From: Lachnospiraceae bacterium
GTDB lineage: Bacteria; Bacillota; Clostridia; Lachnospirales; Lachnospiraceae
Assembly (NCBI GenBank): GCA_018056425.1
Contig: JAGPFR010000027.1
Span: 1 to 33,669, forward strand
Reading direction: 5' to 3'
Length of the DNA: 33,669 nt
The translations under genes were made by a program, and so were the position numbers. The notes under the pieces were generated by a model. It saw only the letters and a program-made list of their open reading frames with translations, did no database searches and had not been told where the DNA came from. This document shows positions 7,759 through 16,262 of the stretch, piece after piece (the first letter of the stretch is position 1; each line of letters starts with the position of its first letter).

Positions 7759-9008
7759 AATTGTCCTCTTTCGCGATCAGATTTTTTTAACGCGATCACA
7801 GCATTGTGCCCGCCAAAGCCAAGTGAATTGCTGATGGCATATTTTATATCCGCCTTAACCGCCTTATTCGGAGTGTAATCAAGATCACATTCCTCATCAC
7901 GTTCTTTGTAATTGATGGTCGGAGGAATAATGCCGTTTGCAAGTGCAAGGACGGATGCAACAGCTTCAACAGCACCGGTTGCGCCCATCATGTGACCTGT
8001 CATCGACTTGGTAGAACTTACGTGAAGATCGTATGCTCTGTCTCCGAATACTTTCTTAAGAGCCTTTGTCTCCATCGCATCATTTAAATGAGTTCCGGTT
8101 CCGTGAGCATTTACATAGATCTCATCGGTATCCGTTATTCCGGCCTCTTTTACAACGGACTTTATCGCCCTTACCGCACCGTCACCTTCAGGATCGGGAG
8201 CAGTGATGTGATATGCATCGGAGGTATTGGCATATCCCACCACTTCGGCATAGATCTTTGCTCCCCTTTTTAAAGCATGTTCATATTCTTCGAGAAGAAG
8301 TATTCCTGCTCCCTCTCCCATTACAAAGCCGCCCCTTCTCTTGTCGAAAGGAAGACTTCCTTCATCGGGGTTATCCGACAGATTAAGTGCCTGACAATTA
8401 ATGAATCCCGCCATCGCAAGTTCATTGATCGATGCTTCGCTTCCGCCGGCGATAATCGCATCTGCATATCCGTGCTTAATACTTCTGTATGCTTCTCCGA
8501 TGGTATGAGTTGAAGTTGCACAGGCTGTAACAACGGGAAGACTCGGTCCTTTAGCTCCGAATCTGATGGATACGGCACCTGTTGCCATATTGCTGATCAT
8601 CATCGGAACAAAGAAAGGCGAGACCATCTCAGGTCCCTTCTCATCCAGTTTTCTCGTTTCCTTTAAAGTTGAATTTATACCGCCGATTCCGGATCCTATG
8701 TATACTCCGAAACGTTCTTTGTCAATATCGCTTTCAAGAATACCGCTGCTTTCTACGGCCTGCTTTGCAGCAGCCATTGCATACTGCATATACAGATCGG
8801 ACTTTCTGATCTCCTGAACGGTATCAAAATATTCCTTGGGTTCAAAATTCCTGACTTCCGCGTCAAGATTTACCTTAAGACCGGATGCGTCAAATCTCTT
8901 AATATGATCTATTCCGCAAACGCCTTCTGTAATACTATTCCAAAAACTATCAATATCATTTCCAACAGGCGTGATTACCCCCATTCCCGTTACAACAACT
9001 CTACACAT
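7755..9008 (-). CDS. fabF: Beta-ketoacyl-ACP synthase II
   Basis: 417 residues using the ATG at 9006-9008, which gives the family start MCRVVVTGMGVITPVG; it overlaps the end of fabG by eight bases, with GGAGG upstream inside fabG. The condensing enzyme elongates acyl-ACP with malonyl-ACP. The Cys-His-His catalytic set is visible: Cys in VVTACATSTHT, His in VNAHGTGTHLND, and His in STKSMTGHMMGATGAVE. This is the only ketoacyl synthase in the operon; no FabH-type (Cys-His-Asn) enzyme was found, so initiation must be encoded elsewhere or done differently. Confidence 0.96.
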   Translation of the reverse strand: MCRVVVTGMGVITPVGNDIDSFWNSITEGVCGIDHIKRFDASGLKVNLDAEVRNFEPKEYFDTVQEIRKSDLYMQYAMAAAKQAVESSGILESDIDKERFGVYIGSGIGGINSTLKETRKLDEKGPEMVSPFFVPMMISNMATGAVSIRFGAKGPSLPVVTACATSTHTIGEAYRSIKHGYADAIIAGGSEASINELAMAGFINCQALNLSDNPDEGSLPFDKRRGGFVMGEGAGILLLEEYEHALKRGAKIYAEVVGYANTSDAYHITAPDPEGDGAVRAIKSVVKEAGITDTDEIYVNAHGTGTHLNDAMETKALKKVFGDRAYDLHVSSTKSMTGHMMGATGAVEAVASVLALANGIIPPTINYKERDEECDLDYTPNKAVKADIKYAISNSLGFGGHNAVIALKKSDRERGQL

Positions 9009-9741
9009 ACATTCCTCCGTCAACTTTGATCACTTCACCGGTTATATATCTGGATGCGTTACCCGCAAGGAATAATGCAAGTTCTGCGACATCCTCCGGT
9101 TCACCCAAAACCCCCAGGGGGAGAGATTCTGCGATTGCCCGGGTCATTTCTTCATCAAGTGCCGCAGTCATTTCGGTTGCAATATAACCCGGGGCAATGG
9201 CATTACATCTTATATTTCTTTTTCCGTATTCTCTGGCAACGGTTTTGGTAAAACCTATAATGCCCGCTTTGGAAGCGGCATAATTGGCCTGTCCTTTATT
9301 ACCCATAAGACCGACAACCGAGCTGATGTTTATTATGTTTCCGCATCTGTGTTTGACAAAGCTTCTTATGAACGCTCTTGTCACATACATGCATCCCTTA
9401 AGGTTTACATCAATTACATCGTCTATATCGGAATCCTTTAATGCCGGAAGAATGTTGTCCCTTGTTATCCCCGCATTGTTTACCAAAATATCTATACGGC
9501 CGTAATCCGCAAGGATCATTTCTGACATTCTCGATACTTCTTCGGGATTTCTTACATCGCATACATACAGCCTGGCATCACTTCCGAGACTTTTAAGTTG
9601 TGCCAGGGTCTGCCTTGCGGCATCGGATTCCGAAGTTGCCATTATTGCAACGTCCGCTCCGTTTTCGGCAAACTTAAGTGCAATAGCTTTTCCTATTCCT
9701 CTTGTTCCGCCTGTTATAACGGCATTCTTATCAGACAGCAT
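9001..9741 (-). CDS. fabG: 3-oxoacyl-[acyl-carrier-protein] reductase
   Basis: 246 residues, classical short-chain dehydrogenase/reductase. It reduces 3-oxoacyl-ACP to 3-hydroxyacyl-ACP with NADPH. The Rossmann motif is ITGGTRGIGKAIA (about 9-21), the NNAG motif is in LVNNAGITRDN, the catalytic Ser is in INISSVVGLMG, and YAASKAG gives the YxxxK pair. The C terminus YITGEVIKVDGGMYV is typical of FabG. The start codon directly abuts the fabD stop; GGAGG at the end of fabD is the ribosome binding site. Confidence 0.96.
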   Translation of the reverse strand: MLSDKNAVITGGTRGIGKAIALKFAENGADVAIMATSESDAARQTLAQLKSLGSDARLYVCDVRNPEEVSRMSEMILADYGRIDILVNNAGITRDNILPALKDSDIDDVIDVNLKGCMYVTRAFIRSFVKHRCGNIINISSVVGLMGNKGQANYAASKAGIIGFTKTVAREYGKRNIRCNAIAPGYIATEMTAALDEEMTRAIAESLPLGVLGEPEDVAELALFLAGNASRYITGEVIKVDGGMYV

Positions 9742-10665
9742 TTACTTAAGTTCCTCCAAAACCTTCTTCAATGATTCCCTGTTATCAACATTTAATATCC
9801 TTACATCCTTAAGTGTTCTTTTTACGAAACCCGATAAAGTAATACCGGGACCGCACTCAATGAACGTATCCACTCCGTCATCTGCCATACGTTTGATTAT
9901 CTCCTCCCATCTGACGCTGCCGGAAACCTGCTCCGACACATTTCGGATTATCCCTTCTTTGTCGGAAGGATAAGGAGATGCACTCAGATCGGAATAAAGT
10001 GTTTTTGAAGCGGATTTAATGTTATATCTTCCGCTTTCAAGTTCTTCCAATAAACCTGCGGATGCGGATTCCATATATGGAGTATGGAACGCGCCTCCGA
10101 CGGGCAGATTAATGAATCTTACTTTTCTTGCTTCAAGCTCAATGCAAAAAGAATCCATCTTCTCTTCGCTTCCCGATACAACAATCTGACCGGGGCAATT
10201 GTAATTAACCGGATAAACGCCCTTCTCTTTACATAGTTCTTCCAGCTCTCCGGTATCCATGCGAAGGACCGCAGCCATTTTGCCCTTTACCTTCTCTGCA
10301 GCATTCTGCATGAGTTTTCCTCTGACCGTAACAAGATTAAATGCATCCTCATTACTCAGTACTCCGCTCACTGCAAGACCTGCGATCTCACCGAGCGAAA
10401 AACCCGCAACGCAGTCGGGCATGATGCCTTCTTTTTCAAGCGCGATAACTGCCGCCATGTCAGCCAGAAAAACGCAGGGCTGTGTGTTGACAGTCTGTTT
10501 TAATTCATCACCGCTTCCTTCAAACATCTGCTTTAAGGTACCCGGGCAGAGCCCCTCGGCAGCGTCAAAAAATGACTTGACCTCCGGTACATCTTCATAC
10601 AATTCTTTTCCCATTCCGGGATACTGGCTGCCTTGGCCCGCCAGCAAAAATGAAAATTTGCTCAT
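9742..10665 (-). CDS. fabD: Malonyl-CoA:ACP transacylase
   Basis: 307 residues. It moves malonyl groups from CoA to ACP. The family N terminus MSKFSFLLAGQGSQYPGMGKE is present in essentials, as are TQPCVFLADMA, the active-site serine (Ser90), Arg115 in TVRGKLMQNA, and His194 in GGAFHTPYM. The nucleophile motif reads VAGFSLGE, where most FabD proteins have GHSLGE; the residue before the serine is Phe rather than His. AAGGA precedes the ATG. It lies between fabK and fabG, the usual order. Confidence 0.94.
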   Translation of the reverse strand: MSKFSFLLAGQGSQYPGMGKELYEDVPEVKSFFDAAEGLCPGTLKQMFEGSGDELKQTVNTQPCVFLADMAAVIALEKEGIMPDCVAGFSLGEIAGLAVSGVLSNEDAFNLVTVRGKLMQNAAEKVKGKMAAVLRMDTGELEELCKEKGVYPVNYNCPGQIVVSGSEEKMDSFCIELEARKVRFINLPVGGAFHTPYMESASAGLLEELESGRYNIKSASKTLYSDLSASPYPSDKEGIIRNVSEQVSGSVRWEEIIKRMADDGVDTFIECGPGITLSGFVKRTLKDVRILNVDNRESLKKVLEELK

Positions 10666-10722
10666 AACATTTCCTTATAAGAATATCTCAGACTGCTCCG
10701 CCTGGGGTTGAAGGGGGGTGAA

Positions 10723-11679
10723 TCAGGGGATAGGGGTCCCAATCAGTGAATAGGCTTCACTGCAGATTCCTGTAATGATTTCCTCGCAGGTTCCCTCGCT
10801 GTTTACAAGGCCTGCGATCTGTCCGCACATGCACGAACCGTTTTTGACATCACCATCTATCGCTGCTCTTCTGAGAGCGCCTGCTCCCATCTTTTTCAGA
10901 TCTTCGGGTTTAGTCTCAGGGTCCTGCTCAAGTTTGTTAAACTCTCTGGTCATCCTGTTTTTGAGTGCGCGGACCGGATGTCCCAGAGATTTTCCGGTCA
11001 CGATCGTGTCACGGTCGCGCGCGGATAATACTTTTTCTTTATAATTCTCATGAACTCTGCATTCTTTTGCCGTAAGGAATCTGGTGCCCATCTGCACTCC
11101 CGAGGCTCCCAGCATAAAAGCAGCAGCCATTCCTCTTCCGTCGGCGATCCCACCCGCTGCAATGACCGGTATGTTAACCGCATCAACAACCTGGGGAACC
11201 AGTGCCATGGTGGTCGTCTCGCCCACATGTCCTCCGGATTCACATCCTTCGGCAACAACAGCGCTTGCACCCATCTCTTCAACCATCTTTGCAAGTGCGA
11301 CGCTGGCAACAACGCAGATAACCTTAACTCCGGCCGCCTTTAACTTCTCCATATACTTGGCGGGATTTCCGGCGCCGGTTGTTACAACCTTTATATGTTC
11401 GCTGCAGACTACATCAACGGCTTCATCAATATACGGACTCATGAGCATCAGATTGACTCCGAATATCTTATCCGTAAGTTCCTTAGCCTTTACGATCTGT
11501 TCCCTGAGCTGCTCTCCGTTGGAATTCATGGCAGCGATCAGTCCGAGACCGCCTGCTTCGGATACGGCTGCCGCAAGATAAGCATCTGCGATCCATGCCA
11601 TTCCTCCCTGAATAACCGGGTATTTAATCCCAAGCAATTCGCAGACCGGACTTTTTTTCATGAGATATTCTCTATCCAT
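10723..11679 (-). CDS. fabK: Enoyl-ACP reductase II, FMN-dependent
   Basis: 318 residues using the ATG at 11677-11679, which overlaps the acpP stop as TAATG. FabK is a flavoprotein of the nitronate monooxygenase-like TIM-barrel family that reduces enoyl-ACP with NAD(P)H, replacing FabI. Motifs: CELLGIKYPVIQGGMAWIAD at the N terminus, GVNLMLMSP, VVAEGCESGGHVGE with the conserved His, AAGGIADGRGMAAAFMLGA, and GVQMGTRFLTAKEC for phosphate/FMN binding. FabK enzymes are known to be insensitive to triclosan. No FabI-type SDR enoyl reductase is present. A second possible start is the Met six codons further in. Confidence 0.93.
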   Translation of the reverse strand: MDREYLMKKSPVCELLGIKYPVIQGGMAWIADAYLAAAVSEAGGLGLIAAMNSNGEQLREQIVKAKELTDKIFGVNLMLMSPYIDEAVDVVCSEHIKVVTTGAGNPAKYMEKLKAAGVKVICVVASVALAKMVEEMGASAVVAEGCESGGHVGETTTMALVPQVVDAVNIPVIAAGGIADGRGMAAAFMLGASGVQMGTRFLTAKECRVHENYKEKVLSARDRDTIVTGKSLGHPVRALKNRMTREFNKLEQDPETKPEDLKKMGAGALRRAAIDGDVKNGSCMCGQIAGLVNSEGTCEEIITGICSEAYSLIGTPIP

Positions 11680-11900
11680 TACTGTTCCTCGATGAACTTG
11701 GCAAGTTTTTCGATTGATGTGATTTCCTGTGAAAGCTCGATCTTGCAATCAAGCTCTTCCTGAAGCTGCATTACAAGCTCCATAATGTCGAGTGAATCAA
11801 GTCCTATCTCCGAAAAGGTATCTGTTGCTTTGATCTCGGAAGGATCCTTATCAAGATACTCGGCAATAACACGGATGATTGTTTCGGTAACGTCTTTCAT
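11679..11900 (-). CDS. acpP: Acyl carrier protein
   Basis: 73 residues, acidic, with the phosphopantetheine site FSEIGLDSLDIMELV; Ser36 is the attachment serine in the invariant DSL motif. It carries all intermediates of the fatty-acid cycle. AAGGAG precedes the ATG. It is the first gene of the operon, 44 bases from the -10 element of the promoter at 11944-11972. It overlaps fabK at the stop codon, so fabK translation is probably coupled to ACP. Confidence 0.96.
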   Translation of the reverse strand: MKDVTETIIRVIAEYLDKDPSEIKATDTFSEIGLDSLDIMELVMQLQEELDCKIELSQEITSIEKLAKFIEEQ

Positions 11901-11943
11901 TTTTTGTTCTCCTTTTTGAGTTGTTTATCTAAAGCCCTTAAAG

Positions 11944-11972
11944 GATATACCCGGGTGTTACCCCCGGGTCAA
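11944..11972 (-). promoter_or_regulatory. Fatty-acid operon promoter with palindromic operator in the spacer
   Basis: On the minus strand TTGACC (11972-11967) and TATATC (11949-11944) are 17 bases apart. The spacer is largely an inverted repeat, ACCCGGG (11949-11955) against CCCGGGT (11963-11969), strikingly GC-rich in an A/T-rich intergenic region. It does not resemble the FapR or FabT consensus sites I know. A repressor or a MerR-type activator binding here would control the whole operon; the divergent MerR-family gene is an obvious candidate, by position only. Confidence 0.6.
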
Positions 11973-12047
11973 GATTAATTTATTATCCTAAAAAACGTCA
12001 GATACGTCCTCAAAATACATATTTCATCCCAAATGGAAGACAATAAT

Positions 12048-12077
12048 ACAAAAAACCTTGGGGTCAGCCCCAAGGTT
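12048..12077 (-). terminator. Intrinsic terminator-like hairpin, minus orientation, upstream of the acpP promoter
   Basis: AACCTTGGGG (12054-12063) pairs with CCCCAAGGTT (12068-12077) around a TCAG loop. On the minus strand the stem is followed by TTTTTTG (12053-12047). It lies upstream of the acpP promoter in the divergent region, so it may insulate the operon from antisense transcription of the regulator gene, or end a short leader started further upstream. On the + strand the T tract is weak. Confidence 0.55.
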
Positions 12078-12081
12078 TCCT

Positions 12082-12110
12082 TTGCTTTTCAAACGCATAT
12101 CATTTAAAAT
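12082..12110 (+). promoter_or_regulatory. Possible promoter for the MerR-family gene
   Basis: TTGCTT (12082-12087) and TAAAAT (12105-12110) are 17 bases apart, 44 bases before the start codon at 12154. The match is moderate and the region is A/T-rich, so this is tentative. Confidence 0.35.
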
Positions 12111-12153
12111 ATCCGTGAGTTAAATTCTTTTTGTTTGTTTATTTGATATATTC

Positions 12154-12996
12154 ATGGGTCAGAACATCTCAGTTAAAAACAGTGAATACACTCTTCAGGT
12201 GTCGGAGTTTGCTTCCCTTTGCAATACCACAAGAGACACACTGAGATATTATTATGAGCAGGATATCCTCGTTCCCTGGAAAAATCCCAAGAACGGATAT
12301 CACTACTATTCTTCCGCACAGATCGGGTCATTCTTCTTTATCACAACTCTCAGACAGTCAGGCTGTTCCATATCCGAGATCGGTAAGATAGTCCACAATC
12401 TTTCAAGAGACGGTATAGAGGAACTTGCCAATATCAAGATAAGGGAAATGCAGCATGAAGCATTCCTTATCACCAAGAAAATTTCAGCTCTTCAGCTCGG
12501 AATGTGGATCCTCGGAAAATATAACTCTCATAAGCAGGGTGTTCCTTTCGTGGATGTAATGCCTCCCATGAGCGTATTTTCAAGTCCCATAAGCGATAAG
12601 GATTCATCATTCCACACGGGTGATATCGCGGCAGATATTTCCGCGCACATCACACAGACCTCCAGGAATGATTCTCTCCCGATGTTTCCTGCCGGCGTTA
12701 CGATAGATTACGAGGATCTGAAAGCGGGCAAATATGTCTACAATAAGATCATCAGTCTTTCATTTCTGCCTGCGGATAATATAGGGACATTTCCTCTTCC
12801 GGGAAACAAGGCAGTCCTGTGCTATCACGACAACAATTCAGCGGATATTGAAAAGAGTTACCGCAAAATGCTTTCCTTAATAAAGAAGAATAATTTCAAA
12901 GCAGTATCCGATCTGTATTCGATAAGTCTGTTCAATCTGTATGATGACGCAAGGAACCACACCTATTTCAAGTATCTGTTCATTTGCGTTGAATAA
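12154..12996 (+). CDS. MerR-family transcriptional regulator with effector-binding-like C terminus
   Basis: 280 residues. Residues about 13-80 form a MerR winged helix: LQVSEFASLCNTTRDTLRYYYEQDIL followed by NGYHYYSSAQIGSFFFITTLRQSGCSISEIGKIV, matching helix-turn-helix and wing. A helical dimerisation segment follows (about 85-125). The remaining 150 residues contain repeated alternating strands (AGVTIDYEDLKAGKYVYNKI, AVLCYHDNN) and look like a GyrI/BmrR-type small-molecule-binding domain, although identity is low. No clear Shine-Dalgarno precedes the ATG, which is unusual here. It is divergent from the fatty-acid operon and 20 nt upstream of a sensor kinase gene, so it could regulate either. 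No metal-binding cysteine cluster typical of metal-sensing MerR proteins is seen. Confidence 0.82.
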   Translation: MGQNISVKNSEYTLQVSEFASLCNTTRDTLRYYYEQDILVPWKNPKNGYHYYSSAQIGSFFFITTLRQSGCSISEIGKIVHNLSRDGIEELANIKIREMQHEAFLITKKISALQLGMWILGKYNSHKQGVPFVDVMPPMSVFSSPISDKDSSFHTGDIAADISAHITQTSRNDSLPMFPAGVTIDYEDLKAGKYVYNKIISLSFLPADNIGTFPLPGNKAVLCYHDNNSADIEKSYRKMLSLIKKNNFKAVSDLYSISLFNLYDDARNHTYFKYLFICVE

Positions 12997-13016
12997 AAAA
13001 CTGTCAGGTAAAGATC

Positions 13017-15794
13017 ATGTCCGAAAAAAAGCTGTTAAATTTCAAAAAGCACATCACCAGTCACAGAGTATTCAGATTCATGCTGTCACTCTTCGGAGGA
13101 GTGGCCGTTCTCATCCTCCTGTTCATTGGAATAACCTGGGCAGGATTTGACCGGGAGGATACCATCATCAGATGGTCAGGTGTATATGAGGGGACCTGGG
13201 AGAGAGTATTTCCCGACGGAACCAGAGTTGTACAGGACCTTCCCATACTTGCAAATCCCGGAGAACTCGGGGTTTTTGCCGTCGAGTCCGTTCTTCCGGA
13301 CAATATAAGCGAAGGTACGATTTTTTGTATCTTTGCATATAATGATTCGTTCATTTATGTGGACGGTCAGTTAAGAGCATCCTTCACAAATGAAAACAAT
13401 CCTCTCCCGGGACTTAACGAAAAAACCGTATTTCTACAGGTCCAGCTCTATCCCACCGATGCAGGCAAGACCATCCGCATCGAAAAAATAATGACTGACA
13501 GCCAGCAGGAAGGATTCGCCACTATTTTCTACGGTGATTCACTCGGTGTCTTCATGGAAGTCATGAAAATGGCAGGTATACAGTTCGTGCTCTCATTTAT
13601 GCTGTTTTTCTTCTCCCTGGCTCTTGTCATTTTCTCCCTTTTCCTTATCGGAAAATACGACGAATGGAAAATGCTCCTTTCGATCGGCTTCGGCTTTGCA
13701 CTTGTTACCTTCTGGCTCCTCGTCGACAGTCTCATCCCTCAGTACATCACCGGACTCTATTACGTGGACGGAGTATGGGGCTATCTTCTTGTTACCATAA
13801 TGATCGCACCTTTCCTGTACTTCATGAATGAGACGCAGAAAAGGCGTTATGAAAAAGTATTCATTGCAATACTCATCGTATTGTTCTTATCATTTTCCGT
13901 AATAACATTTCTCCACGCTTCGGAAATCTTTGATTTCAGATATTCGACCGTTATCATCAACACGATCATATCCATTGCCATCATTTGTCTTCTCACAACC
14001 ATCGGAATAGATATCACAAACGGATATGCCAAAGAGTATATATATGTTCTTATCGGAATGATCGGGCTCTCGGCAGGAAGCCTTGTTGAAGCAGTTATCA
14101 TGATCCTTATCACCGACAGGATCGACGGCCTGTATATTCTGATCGGTTTGTACTTCATGATCCTGATGATGCTGTTCCAGACCATCAGACAGATGAGACT
14201 CAGCAGGGACCGGATACTTGAAGCTGTCCGTGCAAACAAATATAAATCGGAATTTCTGGCCAATATGAGCCATGAGATCAGAACGCCCATCAATGCGATC
14301 ATGGGTATGAACGAGATCATTCTTCGCGAAAATATTTCCAAGGAGGTAAGAGAATGTGCTTCCAATATAAAGAGTGCAAGCGATTCGCTCCTGTCACTTA
14401 TCAATGACATTCTTGATTTCTCCAAGATAGAAGCGGGAAGAATGGAACTTGTCGAGGGCGATTATTCCCTTTCCTCTCTTACCATTGATGTCGTTAAGAT
14501 GATAGAGATAAAAGCTTCGCAGAAGTTTCTTGATCTTGACTTAAGTGTTCAGCCCGATCTTCCGGACGCCCTGTTCGGCGATGAAAATAAGATCAGACAG
14601 ATCATGATCAATCTCCTGAACAATGCCGTTAAATACACCGATAAAGGAAGTGTATCGCTAAGCATCACCGGAAAGGCAAGTGAAAAAACCGTCAGCCTTG
14701 AGATCAAGGTCAGTGATACCGGTATAGGGATCAAAGAAAAAGATCTGGACAAGCTTTTCGAAAAATTCAGCAGAATCGACGAGAAACGCAACAAAGACAT
14801 TGAAGGTACAGGTCTCGGTCTTGCAATCTGTGCGGGAATGGTCAAGTTCATGGGTGGAACCATTGAAGTCGATTCCACGTACGGCAAGGGCTCCGTATTT
14901 ACGGTCAAAATAGATCAGAGCGTCAAGTCATCCGATCCCATCGGCAATATCGAAGACAAGTACAACAGAGAAAACTTCGTCCTTGTGGACGATGACTTCA
15001 CCTACACCGCACCTCTTGCTTCAATCCTGGTCGTTGATGACAACAAGATGAACATCGAGGTCGTAAAGGGTCTTCTCAAGGATACCCTGATTCATATCAA
15101 GGAAGCCTTCAGCGGACGCGAAATGCTTGATATGATTGCACATAATCATTACGACATCATTTTCCTCGATCATATGATGCCGGAAATGGACGGAATCGAA
15201 GCACTGGAAAAGAGCCATGATCTTCCCGTTAACAAATGCAGTGATTCACCCGTTATAGCTCTTACAGCCAACGCCATCAAGGGTGCGAAAAAAGAATACA
15301 TCGACGCAGGTTTTACGGATTACCTGAGCAAACCCATTAAAAGGGACGAGATGCTTGGCATGATCCTCCAATACCTTCCCGAGGGCATGGTAACCAAGTC
15401 TCCTAAAGCTGCCAGCAAACCCGTGATTCAGGAGCCCACATACCTGAAAGCAGCGGACGTTCTATCCATTGATTATATCGATAAGAACTCTGCAATGAAA
15501 TATTGCAACAACGATGAAAGCTTCTATGAAATGATCTGCGGTATCTATGTTGAGGATCACGATGACAATGTGTCCAAGATAATCGAGCAATACGAAAAAG
15601 CAGATTGGAAAGAATACGGAGTTCTTCTCCATGCACTGAAATCCAATTCAAGAAATATCGGAGCGGATAACCTGTCGGAACTTGCCAAGCAAATGGAATA
15701 TGCATCCAATGAAAAAAAAGAAGATTTCATAAGAAAGCATCACGAAGAAGTACTTGAAGCGTACGAGAAAGTAGTTAACAAACTAAAAAAGTAA
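13017..15794 (+). CDS. Hybrid sensor histidine kinase with receiver and HPt domains
   Basis: 925 residues. A transmembrane helix (about 21-43) is followed by an extracytoplasmic beta-rich domain (about 45-180) and seven or so hydrophobic helices (about 185-392), resembling the 7TMR-DISM sensor arrangement. The cytoplasmic part has a HisKA domain with FLANMSHEIRTPINAIMGMN (His419), a HATPase domain with NKIRQIMINLLNNAVKY, DTGIGI and GTGLGLAI, a receiver domain with ILVVDDNK and FLDHMMPEMDG (Asp718), and a C-terminal HPt domain with LLHALKSNSRNIGA (His872). The chain therefore carries a complete His-Asp-His relay and should pass phosphate to a separate response regulator that is not adjacent. 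It starts 20 nt after the MerR gene, so the two are probably co-transcribed. A strong terminator follows. Confidence 0.92.
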   Translation: MSEKKLLNFKKHITSHRVFRFMLSLFGGVAVLILLFIGITWAGFDREDTIIRWSGVYEGTWERVFPDGTRVVQDLPILANPGELGVFAVESVLPDNISEGTIFCIFAYNDSFIYVDGQLRASFTNENNPLPGLNEKTVFLQVQLYPTDAGKTIRIEKIMTDSQQEGFATIFYGDSLGVFMEVMKMAGIQFVLSFMLFFFSLALVIFSLFLIGKYDEWKMLLSIGFGFALVTFWLLVDSLIPQYITGLYYVDGVWGYLLVTIMIAPFLYFMNETQKRRYEKVFIAILIVLFLSFSVITFLHASEIFDFRYSTVIINTIISIAIICLLTTIGIDITNGYAKEYIYVLIGMIGLSAGSLVEAVIMILITDRIDGLYILIGLYFMILMMLFQTIRQMRLSRDRILEAVRANKYKSEFLANMSHEIRTPINAIMGMNEIILRENISKEVRECASNIKSASDSLLSLINDILDFSKIEAGRMELVEGDYSLSSLTIDVVKMIEIKASQKFLDLDLSVQPDLPDALFGDENKIRQIMINLLNNAVKYTDKGSVSLSITGKASEKTVSLEIKVSDTGIGIKEKDLDKLFEKFSRIDEKRNKDIEGTGLGLAICAGMVKFMGGTIEVDSTYGKGSVFTVKIDQSVKSSDPIGNIEDKYNRENFVLVDDDFTYTAPLASILVVDDNKMNIEVVKGLLKDTLIHIKEAFSGREMLDMIAHNHYDIIFLDHMMPEMDGIEALEKSHDLPVNKCSDSPVIALTANAIKGAKKEYIDAGFTDYLSKPIKRDEMLGMILQYLPEGMVTKSPKAASKPVIQEPTYLKAADVLSIDYIDKNSAMKYCNNDESFYEMICGIYVEDHDDNVSKIIEQYEKADWKEYGVLLHALKSNSRNIGADNLSELAKQMEYASNEKKEDFIRKHHEEVLEAYEKVVNKLKK

Positions 15795-15802
15795 TATCGT
15801 AA

Positions 15803-15835
15803 AAGAAGAGGCAGCTATTACTGCCTCTTCTTTTT
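15803..15835. terminator. Bidirectional intrinsic terminator
   Basis: AAGAAGAGGCAG (15803-15814) pairs with CTGCCTCTTCTT (15821-15832) with a 6-nt loop and T-rich tracts on both sides. It ends the sensor kinase (+) and the permease remnant (-), whose stop codon lies inside the T tract. Confidence 0.85.
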
Positions 15836-16262
15836 AATTTCCCGAGCTTTTGTAAAACTTTATGCTGTATCTCCAAAACGCATATGCGAGGATATACATC
15901 ACGATTCCCAGAACGGGAGTGAGATACATAAAGATTCCGGGATATAATGACATGTCTTCTTTTCTCAATATAAACTGTGCGGGAAAATAATTAACAAATG
16001 CAAAAGGCACCACAAAGGTCATGCAAAACTGTATTGCCTTGTGGAATATGCTTATGGGATATCCCGCAAATTTTCTGGCGTTCCAGTAGAACACTTCCTT
16101 CAGGCTGTTTGTCTCCAGCAGATAAATATTAAGCGAAGCAAGGAATAAAAAAATGGCTCCCTGGATAAGAACTCCTCCGATTATGGAGAAGATATAATAA
16201 ACGATTCTCCATGGTGTCCATACCACTCCTATCTTTGCCGCAGAGAGAATAAAGAGCAGTAT
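15834..16262 (-). pseudogene. ABC-2 family permease, C-terminal remnant
   Basis: The - frame is open from the stop at 15834 up to at least 16262 and encodes about 140 residues with four hydrophobic segments. The sequence has the features of the last half of uncharacterised ABC-2 permeases (COG3694/DUF990-type, normally about 260 residues): a FLFLASLNIYLLETNSLKEV stretch, KFAGYPISIFHKAIQF, VVPFAFVNYFPAQFIL, and the terminal FWRYSIKFYKSSGN. The N-terminal half and any partner ATPase are missing. A GTG at 16224-16226 could start a 130-residue product but has no convincing ribosome binding site. Family-like sequence seems to run to about 16255-16262 and then meets an unrelated + strand gene. The gene is therefore truncated by deletion, or the join is an assembly artefact. 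Confidence 0.65.
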
